This document shows positions 1-7,906 of a DNA stretch of 64,000 bases, in pieces. Numbering within the stretch: the first letter of the stretch is position 1; the number at the start of each line of letters is the position of its first letter. The stretch comes from JAAURS01 sp044923475. Its GTDB lineage: Bacteria > Cyanobacteriota > Cyanobacteriia > Thermosynechococcales > Thermosynechococcaceae. The position numbers and the translations under genes were made by a program. A model generated the notes under the pieces. It saw only the letters and a program-made list of their open reading frames with translations, was not told where the DNA came from and searched no databases. The stretch lies in the NCBI RefSeq assembly GCF_044923475.1, contig NZ_CP137338.1, positions 1 to 64,000 of the forward strand. The letters run 5' to 3'.

Positions 1-100
1 TTAAGAAAATCTCTCTTCGCTTCCAGAGATGAATCATCTAAGATGGTCGGAGCGATCTGTTCTCGCGCGTCCGAGTCGCTGCCGCCATTTGAGGTCAATT

Positions 101-1480
101 GTGGAAACTTCCGTTGAAAGTCTCTGGAATCAAGTCCTAGAGCGTTTGCAGCTCCAGTTAAGTCGGCCAACCTTTGAAACTTGGATTAAAACGGCCAATG
201 CGGAGAAGCTAGAGAATGGCTGCTTGGTAATACAGACCCCAAATCCGTTTGCGCGCAATTGGCTCCAGAAGTACTACATCAAAACCATTTCCGAGGTGGT
301 GCAAGAACTCTTAGGGCACCCGGTCGAGATTCAGATTGAAGTGCATCAAGACGAGAGCGAGATGGGTTCCGGGCTGTCGGAGCCAGTGGTGGTTTCTGCT
401 CCTAACCCTTCGCAATCGAACGGATCGGACGCGACCGGGCAGCGATCGCGCGGGAGCGCCCTGAATCCAAAGTATGCGTTCTCTCGATACGTGGTCGGTC
501 CGAACAATCGGATGGCTCATGCGGCTTGCCTTGCGGTTGCGGAATCGCCGGGGCGGGAGTTCAATCCGTTGTTTTTGTGCGGCGGGGTCGGATTGGGCAA
601 AACCCATCTGATGCAGGCGATCGGCCACTATCGCCTTGAAATTCGCCCCGACTCTAAGATTTTTTACGTCTCCACAGAGCAGTTTACCAACGACCTGATT
701 GCGGCGATTCGTAAAGATGGCATGCAGAGTTTTAGAGAGCATTACCGCGCCGTAGACGTCATGTTGGTAGACGACATTCAGTTCATTGAGGGGAAGGAAT
801 ACACCCAAGAAGAGTTTTTCCATACCTTTAATACGCTCCACGAGGCGGGCAAACAGGTGGTGCTGGCCTCCGATCGCCCCCCTAGCCAAATCCCCCGGCT
901 CCAAGAGCGTCTCTGCTCTCGGTTTTCGATGGGGCTGATCGCGGACATTCAGCCGCCCGACCTCGAAACGCGGATGGCGATTTTGCAAAAAAAGGCGGAG
1001 TACGAAAACATCCGGCTCCCGCGTGCTGTGATTGAGTACATTGCGTCTTCCTACACCTCAAACATTCGGGAACTGGAAGGGGCGTTGATCCGGGCGGTCG
1101 CTTACATTTCGATCTCCGGTCTGCCCATGACCGTGGAAAATATTGCCCCGGTGCTGACGCCTTCCTCCACCAAGCTGACGGCCTCGCCCAATACGATTAT
1201 CAATGCCGTGGCGGAAACCTTCAGTATTTCGGTTGAAGATTTAAAGGGAAATTCAAGGCGGCGCGATATCAGCACGGCCCGTCAGGTGGCGATGTTTTTA
1301 ATGCGGCAGCATACGGGGTTGAGCTTGCCCAAAATTGGCGAGGAATTTGGGGGCAAAGATCATACGACGGTGCTCTACAGCTGCGAAAAAGTGGGCGATC
1401 TTCAGAAGACCGATCCCACTTTGGCTCAAAATCTGCGGCAGTTGCGCGATCGTCTGGCCAATGCTCAATCTCAAAATTGA
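101..1480 (+). CDS. dnaA: Chromosomal replication initiator protein DnaA
   Basis: DnaA is the AAA+ ATPase that binds DnaA boxes and opens the replication origin. The Walker A motif GGVGLGKTH begins near residue 161, Walker B (MLVDDIQF) lies near 220, and the domain IV DNA-binding signature DHTTVLYSC begins near 420. The N-terminal domain starts with ESLWNQVLERLQ, as in other cyanobacterial DnaA proteins. I chose the GTG at 101 because GAGG sits seven bases upstream and the family N-terminus aligns there. An in-frame ATG at 29 would add 24 unconserved residues. The protein is 459 aa, normal for the family. No DnaA boxes are visible in the 100 bases before it; the box cluster in this window is near 32.8 kb. 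Confidence 0.98.
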   Translation: METSVESLWNQVLERLQLQLSRPTFETWIKTANAEKLENGCLVIQTPNPFARNWLQKYYIKTISEVVQELLGHPVEIQIEVHQDESEMGSGLSEPVVVSAPNPSQSNGSDATGQRSRGSALNPKYAFSRYVVGPNNRMAHAACLAVAESPGREFNPLFLCGGVGLGKTHLMQAIGHYRLEIRPDSKIFYVSTEQFTNDLIAAIRKDGMQSFREHYRAVDVMLVDDIQFIEGKEYTQEEFFHTFNTLHEAGKQVVLASDRPPSQIPRLQERLCSRFSMGLIADIQPPDLETRMAILQKKAEYENIRLPRAVIEYIASSYTSNIRELEGALIRAVAYISISGLPMTVENIAPVLTPSSTKLTASPNTIINAVAETFSISVEDLKGNSRRRDISTARQVAMFLMRQHTGLSLPKIGEEFGGKDHTTVLYSCEKVGDLQKTDPTLAQNLRQLRDRLANAQSQN

Positions 1481-1481
1481 A

Positions 1482-1748
1482 TTAAAACGAAAACGAAGCT
1501 TGGATGGCTCCCTGAATGTCAGGATTGTTCGGCTTTGTGGGGTTGTTGACGATCGTCACGCTGAGGGATAGGGTGAGGCGATCGCCCACTGGAAATTGAT
1601 AAAACGCGCCGTAGTTCATGGAATTGGCTTGTCCGAGCGAACGTTTTAAGGTACTCCCTGCTGATAGTGTTAGCACGGACTTTGACAGAATGAGGCCGCG
1701 AATGCCAATACCCGTGCTCCAGTTGGGGAGGTTCTGGCTGTTTCGGGC
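1482..1748 (-). pseudogene. 3' remnant of an outer-membrane porin gene (OprB/SLH type)
   Basis: About 87 codons read leftward and end in the aromatic SFSF* typical of beta-barrel outer-membrane proteins. The strand-like segments YGAFYQFPVGDRLTLSLSV and the following IVNNP resemble the last strands of cyanobacterial SLH/OprB iron-uptake porins. There is no N-terminal part: the frame meets a stop at about 1776, inside the end of tilS. A full porin would be about 500 residues or more, so this looks like the 3' stump of a deleted gene. Its stop codon lies one base from the dnaA stop. The family assignment rests on pattern resemblance only. Confidence 0.5.
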
Positions 1749-1755
1749 TAACTGT

Positions 1756-2763
1756 TTATGGATGAGCCGAGCTGTCTAGATGGCGCAAACACAGCCACGG
1801 GTGCCGCACTTCGGCAATAATGTCAGCCACGAGCGGATCCGTGCGATCGCCGTTGTTGCCGTCCACTAGCCTTAACACCTTCTCGATCTGCTCGAAATTG
1901 GGCTGAATATTGAGGTGGCGGTGCAGCCAAAGCCTTAGAATTCTTCGCTGCAAGGCTAGGTGAGTCTGCTGTAAAACGGGTCGATCTAGAGTAGCCAGTG
2001 CTGTCGGGAGATTGGCTGATGAAACGGTGGCCCGTTCCAGCACCTGCTGAGCCGATCGATCTAAATAATCGGTTTCAGCCTGAAGGAGTTCGGCAGTTCT
2101 GGCCAGGGTTGTCTCGATTTGGGGGTTGAACTGTTGGCGCAGTAAAGGCAACAGTGCTAACCGAATTTGATTGCGACGATAAGCCAGATCCTGGTTCATC
2201 GCGTCTTCCCAAACCGGGAGCTGGTGCTGGGTACAAAACTCCCCGGTCTGCTGCCGCGCAATCCCCAAGAGCGGACGCAGGAGTCGTACCCGCTCCGACA
2301 AGGGACGCTGCCAAGCGAGCGCCTGCAACCCGTCCATGCCACTGCCGCGCAGAAGGTTGTACAGCAGCGTTTCAGCGCGATCGCTCGCCGTATGAGCGGT
2401 CAGGATAGCGCTAAACCCTTCCACTTCTGCCCAATCTTTGAGAACCTCATAGCGCCAATCGCGACCCTCTGCTTCGCCTTTTAGCCGGCGCGGTGCGGTA
2501 AAGCTGTAGTGCTCTAGGTTCCAATCTTCAGCCAGTTGGGCGACATGGGCGGCGTTGGCATCGGAGTCTAACGGCCAGCGGTGGTTGCAATGGGCGATCG
2601 CCAGTCTCCAGCCCCACTTCGGCTGCAGGTCTCGCAAAATTTGCAGCAGACACATCGAATCTTGCCCCGCCGAAAACGCGAGGGCGATCGATTGCCCTTT
2701 GCTTAAAAGCTTTCGCTGGCGAAGGGTTTGGTGAACGATCGCGTGAAGGGCAGTCCAGCTCAT
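1756..2763 (-). CDS. tilS: tRNA(Ile)-lysidine synthase TilS
   Basis: TilS attaches lysine to C34 of the AUA-reading isoleucine tRNA, using ATP, which makes the tRNA read AUA rather than AUG. The N-type ATP pyrophosphatase P-loop is visible as AFSAGQDSMCLL. The family consensus is SGGxDS, so the second residue is Ala instead of Gly. AHCNHRW and LTAHTASDRAETLLYNLLRGSG are typical downstream TilS motifs. I prefer the ATG at 2763 because MSWTALHAIVHQTL matches where cyanobacterial homologues begin. An upstream in-frame ATG at 2826 would add 21 residues. The protein is about 335 aa. Confidence 0.93.
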   Translation of the reverse strand: MSWTALHAIVHQTLRQRKLLSKGQSIALAFSAGQDSMCLLQILRDLQPKWGWRLAIAHCNHRWPLDSDANAAHVAQLAEDWNLEHYSFTAPRRLKGEAEGRDWRYEVLKDWAEVEGFSAILTAHTASDRAETLLYNLLRGSGMDGLQALAWQRPLSERVRLLRPLLGIARQQTGEFCTQHQLPVWEDAMNQDLAYRRNQIRLALLPLLRQQFNPQIETTLARTAELLQAETDYLDRSAQQVLERATVSSANLPTALATLDRPVLQQTHLALQRRILRLWLHRHLNIQPNFEQIEKVLRLVDGNNGDRTDPLVADIIAEVRHPWLCLRHLDSSAHP

Positions 2764-3049
2764 ACGGCTAGGGGCTTGTAATATTCGTGCAAGAGGTTCA
2801 ATGTTGACGCTTAAGCTCTCGTTCAAGCATATCGTTTGGCAATCTATGGTAAGAACATGCTGTCGCCCTCATGAACTTTTAATCTCAGCTTCAGAATGGA
2901 TTAGGCATCAGGATGGATACTTCCTCTATCAAACCGGATGGACGGGCTGAGTTGCTAAACTAATTCAGCAATTTGACGAATGCGAGGGGCAGCCGAAAGT
3001 CTTAGACTCATTCCAGAAGATACGCTAATTCATTGAGGAGACATCCCAA

Positions 3050-4066
3050 GTGCAGATCGGACAAAAAGAGAACGAGCGCCTTCGCTGGATTACATTAAAT
3101 TCATCCGATACGGATATTCCTGAAGGTACTGACGTCATTGAAGGACTGGCCCAAACGCCTAAGACGTTACCGTGTCGGTATTTCTATGACGATATCGGTT
3201 CGGCGCTCTTCGAGCAAATCTGCGACTTGCCGGAATACTATCCAACCCGTACCGAGCAAGCTATTCTAGAAGCTTTCGCGCCAGAAATTGCCCAACTGAC
3301 GGGTCCTTGCGAACTGGTGGAACTAGGCAGTGGAAGTTCCCGCAAGACTCGCCTCCTGCTGGATGCCTACAGCAAAATCGACTATCGCCTGCAATATTGG
3401 CCGATTGATGTCAGTGCGGGAATTCTCAAAACCACTGCATTAGATTTGCTGGATCGATACCCAGCCCTGCGGCTTTGCGGACTGGCCGGAACCTACGAAC
3501 AAGCGCTCGCACAGCTTCCTCGCACAAGCCTCAAAAACCGAATGCTAATTTTCTTGGGAAGTACCCTTGGGAACTTGAATCCAACCCAATGTAATGACTT
3601 CCTCACCCTGATTCAGCAAGCCCTACAGCCTGGGGAGTTTTTTCTGCTCGGCGTAGATCTGCAAAAGCCGACTCCTATCCTAGAAGCTGCCTATAACGAT
3701 GCTCAAGGCGTTACAGCCGCTTTCAACCTCAATATTCTGTCCCACCTCAACCGTCAATTTCAGGGCGACTTCGACTCCACGCAGTTTCAGCATTGGGCAT
3801 TTTACAACACCGTCGAGCATCGCATTGAAATGCACCTGCGAAGTCTTAGCTCGCAAACCGTCATTCTGCAAGATTTGAACCTCAAGGTTTTACTCCAGGC
3901 CGAGGAAACGATTCGGACGGAGATTTCTCGAAAGTTTCACCTGCCTACATTGGTTGGTATTTTGGAAGAATGCGCGATCGCCCCTCTAAAAACTTGGACT
4001 GACCCCAATGCGTGGTTTGCATTGCTACTTTGCCAGCGACAATGTATAAACCAGGATTGTCCGTAA
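3050..4066 (+). CDS. egtD: EgtD-like L-histidine N-alpha-methyltransferase
   Basis: This SAM-dependent methyltransferase belongs to the EgtD family, which trimethylates histidine to hercynine in ergothioneine synthesis. Family landmarks are FYDDIGSALFEQICDLPEYY near residue 45, the SAM-binding ELGSGSSRKTRLLL, and GSTLGNLNP in the middle. The 338-aa length fits. The start is a GTG at 3050 with GAGGAG about ten bases upstream. The usual partner egtB, for the sulfoxide synthase, is not in this window, so the pathway is inferred from family membership. A different histidine-type substrate cannot be excluded. Confidence 0.87.
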   Translation: MQIGQKENERLRWITLNSSDTDIPEGTDVIEGLAQTPKTLPCRYFYDDIGSALFEQICDLPEYYPTRTEQAILEAFAPEIAQLTGPCELVELGSGSSRKTRLLLDAYSKIDYRLQYWPIDVSAGILKTTALDLLDRYPALRLCGLAGTYEQALAQLPRTSLKNRMLIFLGSTLGNLNPTQCNDFLTLIQQALQPGEFFLLGVDLQKPTPILEAAYNDAQGVTAAFNLNILSHLNRQFQGDFDSTQFQHWAFYNTVEHRIEMHLRSLSSQTVILQDLNLKVLLQAEETIRTEISRKFHLPTLVGILEECAIAPLKTWTDPNAWFALLLCQRQCINQDCP

Positions 4067-4102
4067 TCGCACGATCGCCTATCGCGGTGCTGCCGCAACG
4101 CT

Positions 4103-4141
4103 GCGATCGCCTTTTCAGTGGGCGAAACAAAATGCGATCGC
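4103..4141. repeat. Two HIP1 octamers between egtD and ldpA
   Basis: GCGATCGC occurs at 4103-4110 and 4134-4141 in the convergent gap between egtD and ldpA. The octamer is the highly iterated palindrome of many cyanobacterial genomes and recurs throughout this window. The 250-base gap holds no convincing gene. Confidence 0.8.
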
Positions 4142-4316
4142 AATATTTTTTTAGATAGTTGCGATCGGATTGCCAACACCTAACATCAACCTGCAATGAG
4201 TTGTAGCTGGGAACTTCCACCCTTGCAGTTTCGATGGGAATTGCTCCTCGGAGACCGACCCGCTCGGCGGTCATCCCGTATAGCAGCGTTTGTCCGTCTG
4301 GAGGGCTGCTCAACTG

Positions 4317-5384
4317 CTACCCCTTGAGCGGCGCGATCAGTTGTGCGGCCAGATCTACCCCGTCACCCAGCAGATCGGGATAGTCTTCCAATCGGAAAGA
4401 AGACTGCGGCATTGCTTCCAGCCGGACTTGAATGTCGCTCAACAGCGATCGCGCGTAGCTGCCGTAAGCAACGCCTGCAATCCAAGGTCGCGCGCTCCCT
4501 AATTCCGAGGCAGCGGACTTCAACAAACCCCTTTCCTTCAGTTTTGGGACCGTATGGCGATTGGTCCCACCGGCCAACTGCACAAAGCCAGGTAGAGGCG
4601 ATCGCAGAACCCGTTCCCCATAATTAATCGTCGCCCGCGTTGCCCCATCGCCAATATCGCCGCTCATCGGACGACCGTCGGTTTGCCAAACGAGCGGACA
4701 GGGGAGCGGCTTCATCAAGTCGTACAAAGTGCTGAGATACGCAAGCGCCCCTTCACCGTCAGGACAGCTCACGGCCAGAACCTTTAAGTGCTCGAGCGCG
4801 GGTTGAATCTGCTGCCACAGGTGCTGAAACTCGGCCTCGTGCCCCACCTGGGTGTGAAGCTCTAGCGCGCTCACGATGCCTTCCCGCACTAAGGGCTGAA
4901 TCGAGGCAGGGGTTGCGGGTTGCGATCGTGTTTCTATCTGCCCCACGGGACAAATCGGCAAACAGCGCCCGCAACCGTAGCAGCGTTCTGCCATGACGCC
5001 GGATTGAGAAGGGGAAAAGGCGATCGCCTGGGCGGGACAAATCGACACGCAAGGTTGCGGGCAATCCGGCGGACAATGCTGCGGGTCGAAAACCGCCTTG
5101 CGGAAATGCGGATCTTCGCCATCGTTGAGACTCGCCATCAACCAAACCTGACGGATAGCCTCCGATCCATTGGCCTCAAGCAATGCCTGGGCGGCTTCGA
5201 CCCCAGAGCGAGCCGCATAGATCGCGGCAGAATCAGCAGCGACATCAATGCAGTCTGCCCCCGCCAGGGTATAGACCAACGCCAAGGTTCGGATGGCAGG
5301 CAGATGCTGAAAGCTAGCCCCACAGATCAGCTTAAACCAATGACCATTTTGTAGGGCGTTTAGGGGAGAGTATCGATCGGCCAC
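4317..5384 (-). CDS. ldpA: Light-dependent period protein LdpA (iron-sulfur)
   Basis: LdpA is a redox-sensing iron-sulfur protein that feeds light and redox information into the cyanobacterial circadian clock in Synechococcus elongatus. Two ferredoxin-type [4Fe-4S] cysteine groups are visible: Cys104, 108, 112 and 116, then Cys135, 138, 141 and 145. The 355-aa length matches the roughly 350-aa family. It is the last gene of a leftward cluster with ndhN, with 20 bases between it and the DUF6887 gene. The kai genes are not in this window. The family call is firm; the clock role is transferred from S. elongatus. Confidence 0.9.
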   Translation of the reverse strand: MADRYSPLNALQNGHWFKLICGASFQHLPAIRTLALVYTLAGADCIDVAADSAAIYAARSGVEAAQALLEANGSEAIRQVWLMASLNDGEDPHFRKAVFDPQHCPPDCPQPCVSICPAQAIAFSPSQSGVMAERCYGCGRCLPICPVGQIETRSQPATPASIQPLVREGIVSALELHTQVGHEAEFQHLWQQIQPALEHLKVLAVSCPDGEGALAYLSTLYDLMKPLPCPLVWQTDGRPMSGDIGDGATRATINYGERVLRSPLPGFVQLAGGTNRHTVPKLKERGLLKSAASELGSARPWIAGVAYGSYARSLLSDIQVRLEAMPQSSFRLEDYPDLLGDGVDLAAQLIAPLKG

Positions 5385-5404
5385 AAGAGATGATAAACAA
5401 ATAT

Positions 5405-5629
5405 TTAAGCTGCGCTATCTTTCGGCGTCGATCCGTCCTGAAAACGCTTTGTAAACTCAGGATAACGCGCTAAGTCCTGCAACGACTCAAGTGGGGGCAT
5501 TTCAACCCAATCCCCTTCGGTATGAAGGCGATCGACGTAGGCATAGAAAGCATCTCGATCCTCTCGATGCGACAGAAAATAGTCGCGTAGCTCATCTTGA
5601 CTCATGAGTCGAAAGTCAGGGTGGCTCAT
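5405..5629 (-). CDS. DUF6887 family protein
   Basis: This 74-aa acidic cyanobacterial protein has an N-terminal segment MSHPDFRLMSQDELRDYFL of the DUF6887 type. Its function is unknown. The ATG overlaps the stop of the DUF6888 gene in an ATGA junction, so the two are probably translationally coupled. I recall the two families being paired in other cyanobacteria. The pair lies between ndhN and ldpA on the same strand. The small size and strict pairing resemble a two-component cassette such as toxin-antitoxin, but nothing in the sequence proves that. Confidence 0.85.
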   Translation of the reverse strand: MSHPDFRLMSQDELRDYFLSHREDRDAFYAYVDRLHTEGDWVEMPPLESLQDLARYPEFTKRFQDGSTPKDSAA

Positions 5630-5802
5630 CTAATGTACCTCCACTTGCCATTGGGGTAGATTTCTATGATATTTTCTTCGCCCGCTAAAAAGAAGACATT
5701 CCCTGTCCTCTCGTCCAGACGAACAATGTTTACGGGAAGGTACAGCTTGGTAAACCAGCAGCACAACACATAACATTGAGTTTTTTGTTCAGTAGTAGGA
5801 AT
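5626..5802 (-). CDS. DUF6888 family protein with probable ATT start
   Basis: A 58-codon frame encodes a DUF6888-like protein: CYVLCCWFTKLYLPVNIVR, then ERTGNVFFLAGEE and the C-terminal IYPNGKWRYIR. No ATG, GTG or TTG lies between the upstream in-frame stop and the conserved region. An ATT codon at 5802-5800 is preceded by AGGAG (5811-5815) at eight bases, exactly where family members begin (M-P-T). The frame ends in an ATGA overlap with the DUF6887 gene. Either the gene uses a rare ATT start, which would lower expression, or it has lost its start codon. Confidence 0.72.
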   Translation of the reverse strand: MPTTEQKTQCYVLCCWFTKLYLPVNIVRLDERTGNVFFLAGEENIIEIYPNGKWRYIR

Positions 5803-5843
5803 AAAGCTTACTCCTGGCGACTGTAAAAAAGAAATCTAATCGA

Positions 5844-6299
5844 TCAAGCAGCGGCTAAAACTGCGGTGAGGGGCTTCCACATAAAGTCTCGCGCCCCGCC
5901 CAGCTCGACCACTACCTTCAAGCGGCGTTCCGTTTTAGTCAGTTCTTTAAGGTACGCCAGCTCTTCCTGGGAGAGCCGCTGACCGTCATAGAGCCACAGG
6001 ACGAGACCCTTGGCCTTAGGGGGCAAATTTTCGAGCTGGTAGCTGACGAAGGGCGGCAAAAAGAAGGTGCGAATCGCATTTTTGCCGACATGAGGGGGTC
6101 GCACGCCATGAATCCCCGTTAGGTAGGACGCGAGGTCGCCGATTCCCGGCGCTGACACGAACAGCGTCGCGTAGCCCGCTGCCCGGATCCGACGCTTGTA
6201 GCGACCTTCAAAGCCACCCTCAAGGGGCACGTAAACCCCAACAGCACCTGCTGTCTCTACGTCTTGAATAAATTTTTTGCCTGTGACGAATAAAGCCAT
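5844..6299 (-). CDS. ndhN: NAD(P)H-quinone oxidoreductase subunit N (NdhN)
   Basis: NdhN is a small peripheral subunit specific to the photosynthetic NDH-1 complex of cyanobacteria and chloroplasts. The complex runs cyclic electron flow, respiration and CO2 uptake at the thylakoid membrane. The 151-aa length, GVYVPLEGGFEGRYKRR and the C-terminal KVVVELGGARDFMWKP are characteristic. It leads the leftward cluster ndhN-DUF6888-DUF6887-ldpA with a 41-base gap to the next gene. Its upstream region is shared with the divergent gene at 6519. Confidence 0.95.
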   Translation of the reverse strand: MALFVTGKKFIQDVETAGAVGVYVPLEGGFEGRYKRRIRAAGYATLFVSAPGIGDLASYLTGIHGVRPPHVGKNAIRTFFLPPFVSYQLENLPPKAKGLVLWLYDGQRLSQEELAYLKELTKTERRLKVVVELGGARDFMWKPLTAVLAAA

Positions 6300-6518
6300 A
6301 ATCGCTTTCTGGGGGGATGCTTGGGTGGTTGTGACTCAGTGCAGAAAAACTCTGAGCTGGATCTCTCTCGATAATTCTATCGCTGTTGATGGACGATTTG
6401 GAATTTCTCTATGTGTAACTTTTCATCATGTTTCCGCAATCTTGAGCTTTATAAACCGCTGAATTTGTCATGATCGTGGCAGAAAGCAACAGTTTACCTT
6501 GCCTAGCGAGGTGCCAAG

Positions 6519-7895
6519 ATGGGTATCGCCAGCGTCAACCCTACGACAGGTCAATGGATAAAATCGTTTGAACCCCTCGACGATAAAGAAGTTCAAGCTA
6601 AGATCGAGGTCGCCCAACGGGCATTCGAGCAATATCGCCACACCTCCTTCGCCCAGCGCAGTTATTGGTTGAGCAATGCTGCCGCGCTCCTGCGGGATGC
6701 GCAGCAGCAGCAAACCCTGGCCGAACTGATGACCCTGGAGATGGGCAAACCCATTACCCAGGCGATCGCCGAAATCCAAAAATGCGCGCTCGTCTGCGAC
6801 TACTACGCCGAACATGCCGTCACCTTTTTGGCCGACGAGCCAGCGCCCAGCGATGCCAGTTTGTCCTGGGTTAAGTACCAGCCCTTGGGCGTCATTTTGG
6901 CAGTCATGCCTTGGAACTTTCCGTTTTGGCAGGTGTTTCGATTTGCCGCTCCGGCGTTGATGGCGGGGAATGCAGCATTGCTGAAGCACGCCTCTAACGT
7001 GCCCCAATGCGCGATCGCCATCGCGCAACTCCTGGATCGAGCTGGGTTCCCGGCGGGCACCTTTCAAACCCTCCTCATTTCTGCTGCACAAGTTGAAGCG
7101 GTCGTCCGCTCTCCCCACGTCAAAGCCGCAACCTTAACGGGCAGCGAACCAGCCGGAGCCAACCTCGCTAAAATTGCCGGGGAATGTTTGAAAAAGACGG
7201 TACTGGAGTTAGGGGGCAGCGATCCCTTTATCGTGACTGCCAGCGCCGACCTCGACGAAGCTGTGGCCGTGGCCGTGAAGGCCCGGATGCTGAACAACGG
7301 CCAGTCCTGTATTGCGGCCAAACGCTTTATCGTGTTGGACCCGGTGGCGGATGCCTTTACGGAAAAATTCGTCCGGGCATTTCGCAACCTCAAAATAGGC
7401 GATCCGGCGGACGCCTCGACCGACCTCGGCCCCTTGGCGACCTCGACCATTCGGGAACAGCTCCACCAGCAGGTTCAAGCGGCGATTGCGGGTGGCGGCG
7501 AACTTTTGACGGGCGGTCAATTCTGGCCTGACGCGCCAGAGGGCTATTTTTACGAACCGACGATTCTCAAAAATATTCCCAAAACCTGCCCGATGTATCG
7601 AGAGGAATTTTTTGGACCCGTCGCGCTGCTGTTTGTGGTGCCCGATCTAGATGCGGCGATCGCCCTAGCCAACGATACGCCCTTCGGGCTGGGAGCAAGC
7701 GCTTGGACTGGCGATCGGCAAGAGAGCACGCGCTTGATTTGCGAGCTAGAGGCAGGTTCGGTGTTTATCAACGGGATGGTCAAGTCGGACCCGCGCCTGC
7801 CCTTTGGCGGCACCAAGCATTCTGGTTACGGTCGCGAGTTGGGGCGGCCTGGCATTTTGGAATTCGTTAACATCAAAACCGTTTGGGTGAAATGA
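6519..7895 (+). CDS. gabD: NAD(P)-dependent succinate-semialdehyde dehydrogenase
   Basis: This aldehyde dehydrogenase superfamily enzyme would oxidise succinic semialdehyde to succinate. The catalytic Cys264 is in NNGQSCIAAKR and the general base Glu230 is in LELGGSDPF. The 458-aa length matches the cyanobacterial SSADH group. The next gene, 11 bases downstream on the same strand, is a 2-oxoglutarate decarboxylase-like enzyme. The same pairing was described in Synechococcus PCC 7002, where the two convert 2-oxoglutarate to succinate and close the TCA cycle. The pairing is the strongest evidence for substrate; the sequence alone says only aldehyde dehydrogenase. Confidence 0.9.
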   Translation: MGIASVNPTTGQWIKSFEPLDDKEVQAKIEVAQRAFEQYRHTSFAQRSYWLSNAAALLRDAQQQQTLAELMTLEMGKPITQAIAEIQKCALVCDYYAEHAVTFLADEPAPSDASLSWVKYQPLGVILAVMPWNFPFWQVFRFAAPALMAGNAALLKHASNVPQCAIAIAQLLDRAGFPAGTFQTLLISAAQVEAVVRSPHVKAATLTGSEPAGANLAKIAGECLKKTVLELGGSDPFIVTASADLDEAVAVAVKARMLNNGQSCIAAKRFIVLDPVADAFTEKFVRAFRNLKIGDPADASTDLGPLATSTIREQLHQQVQAAIAGGGELLTGGQFWPDAPEGYFYEPTILKNIPKTCPMYREEFFGPVALLFVVPDLDAAIALANDTPFGLGASAWTGDRQESTRLICELEAGSVFINGMVKSDPRLPFGGTKHSGYGRELGRPGILEFVNIKTVWVK

Positions 7896-7906
7896 GGGGT
7901 TGGTTT

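Noticed and set aside
3945..4313. A leftward frame continuing in phase after the ldpA stop codon for about 120 codons.
   Set aside because: LdpA already has its normal length, the frame runs into egtD, and the residues match no family I know. Read-through seems unlikely.
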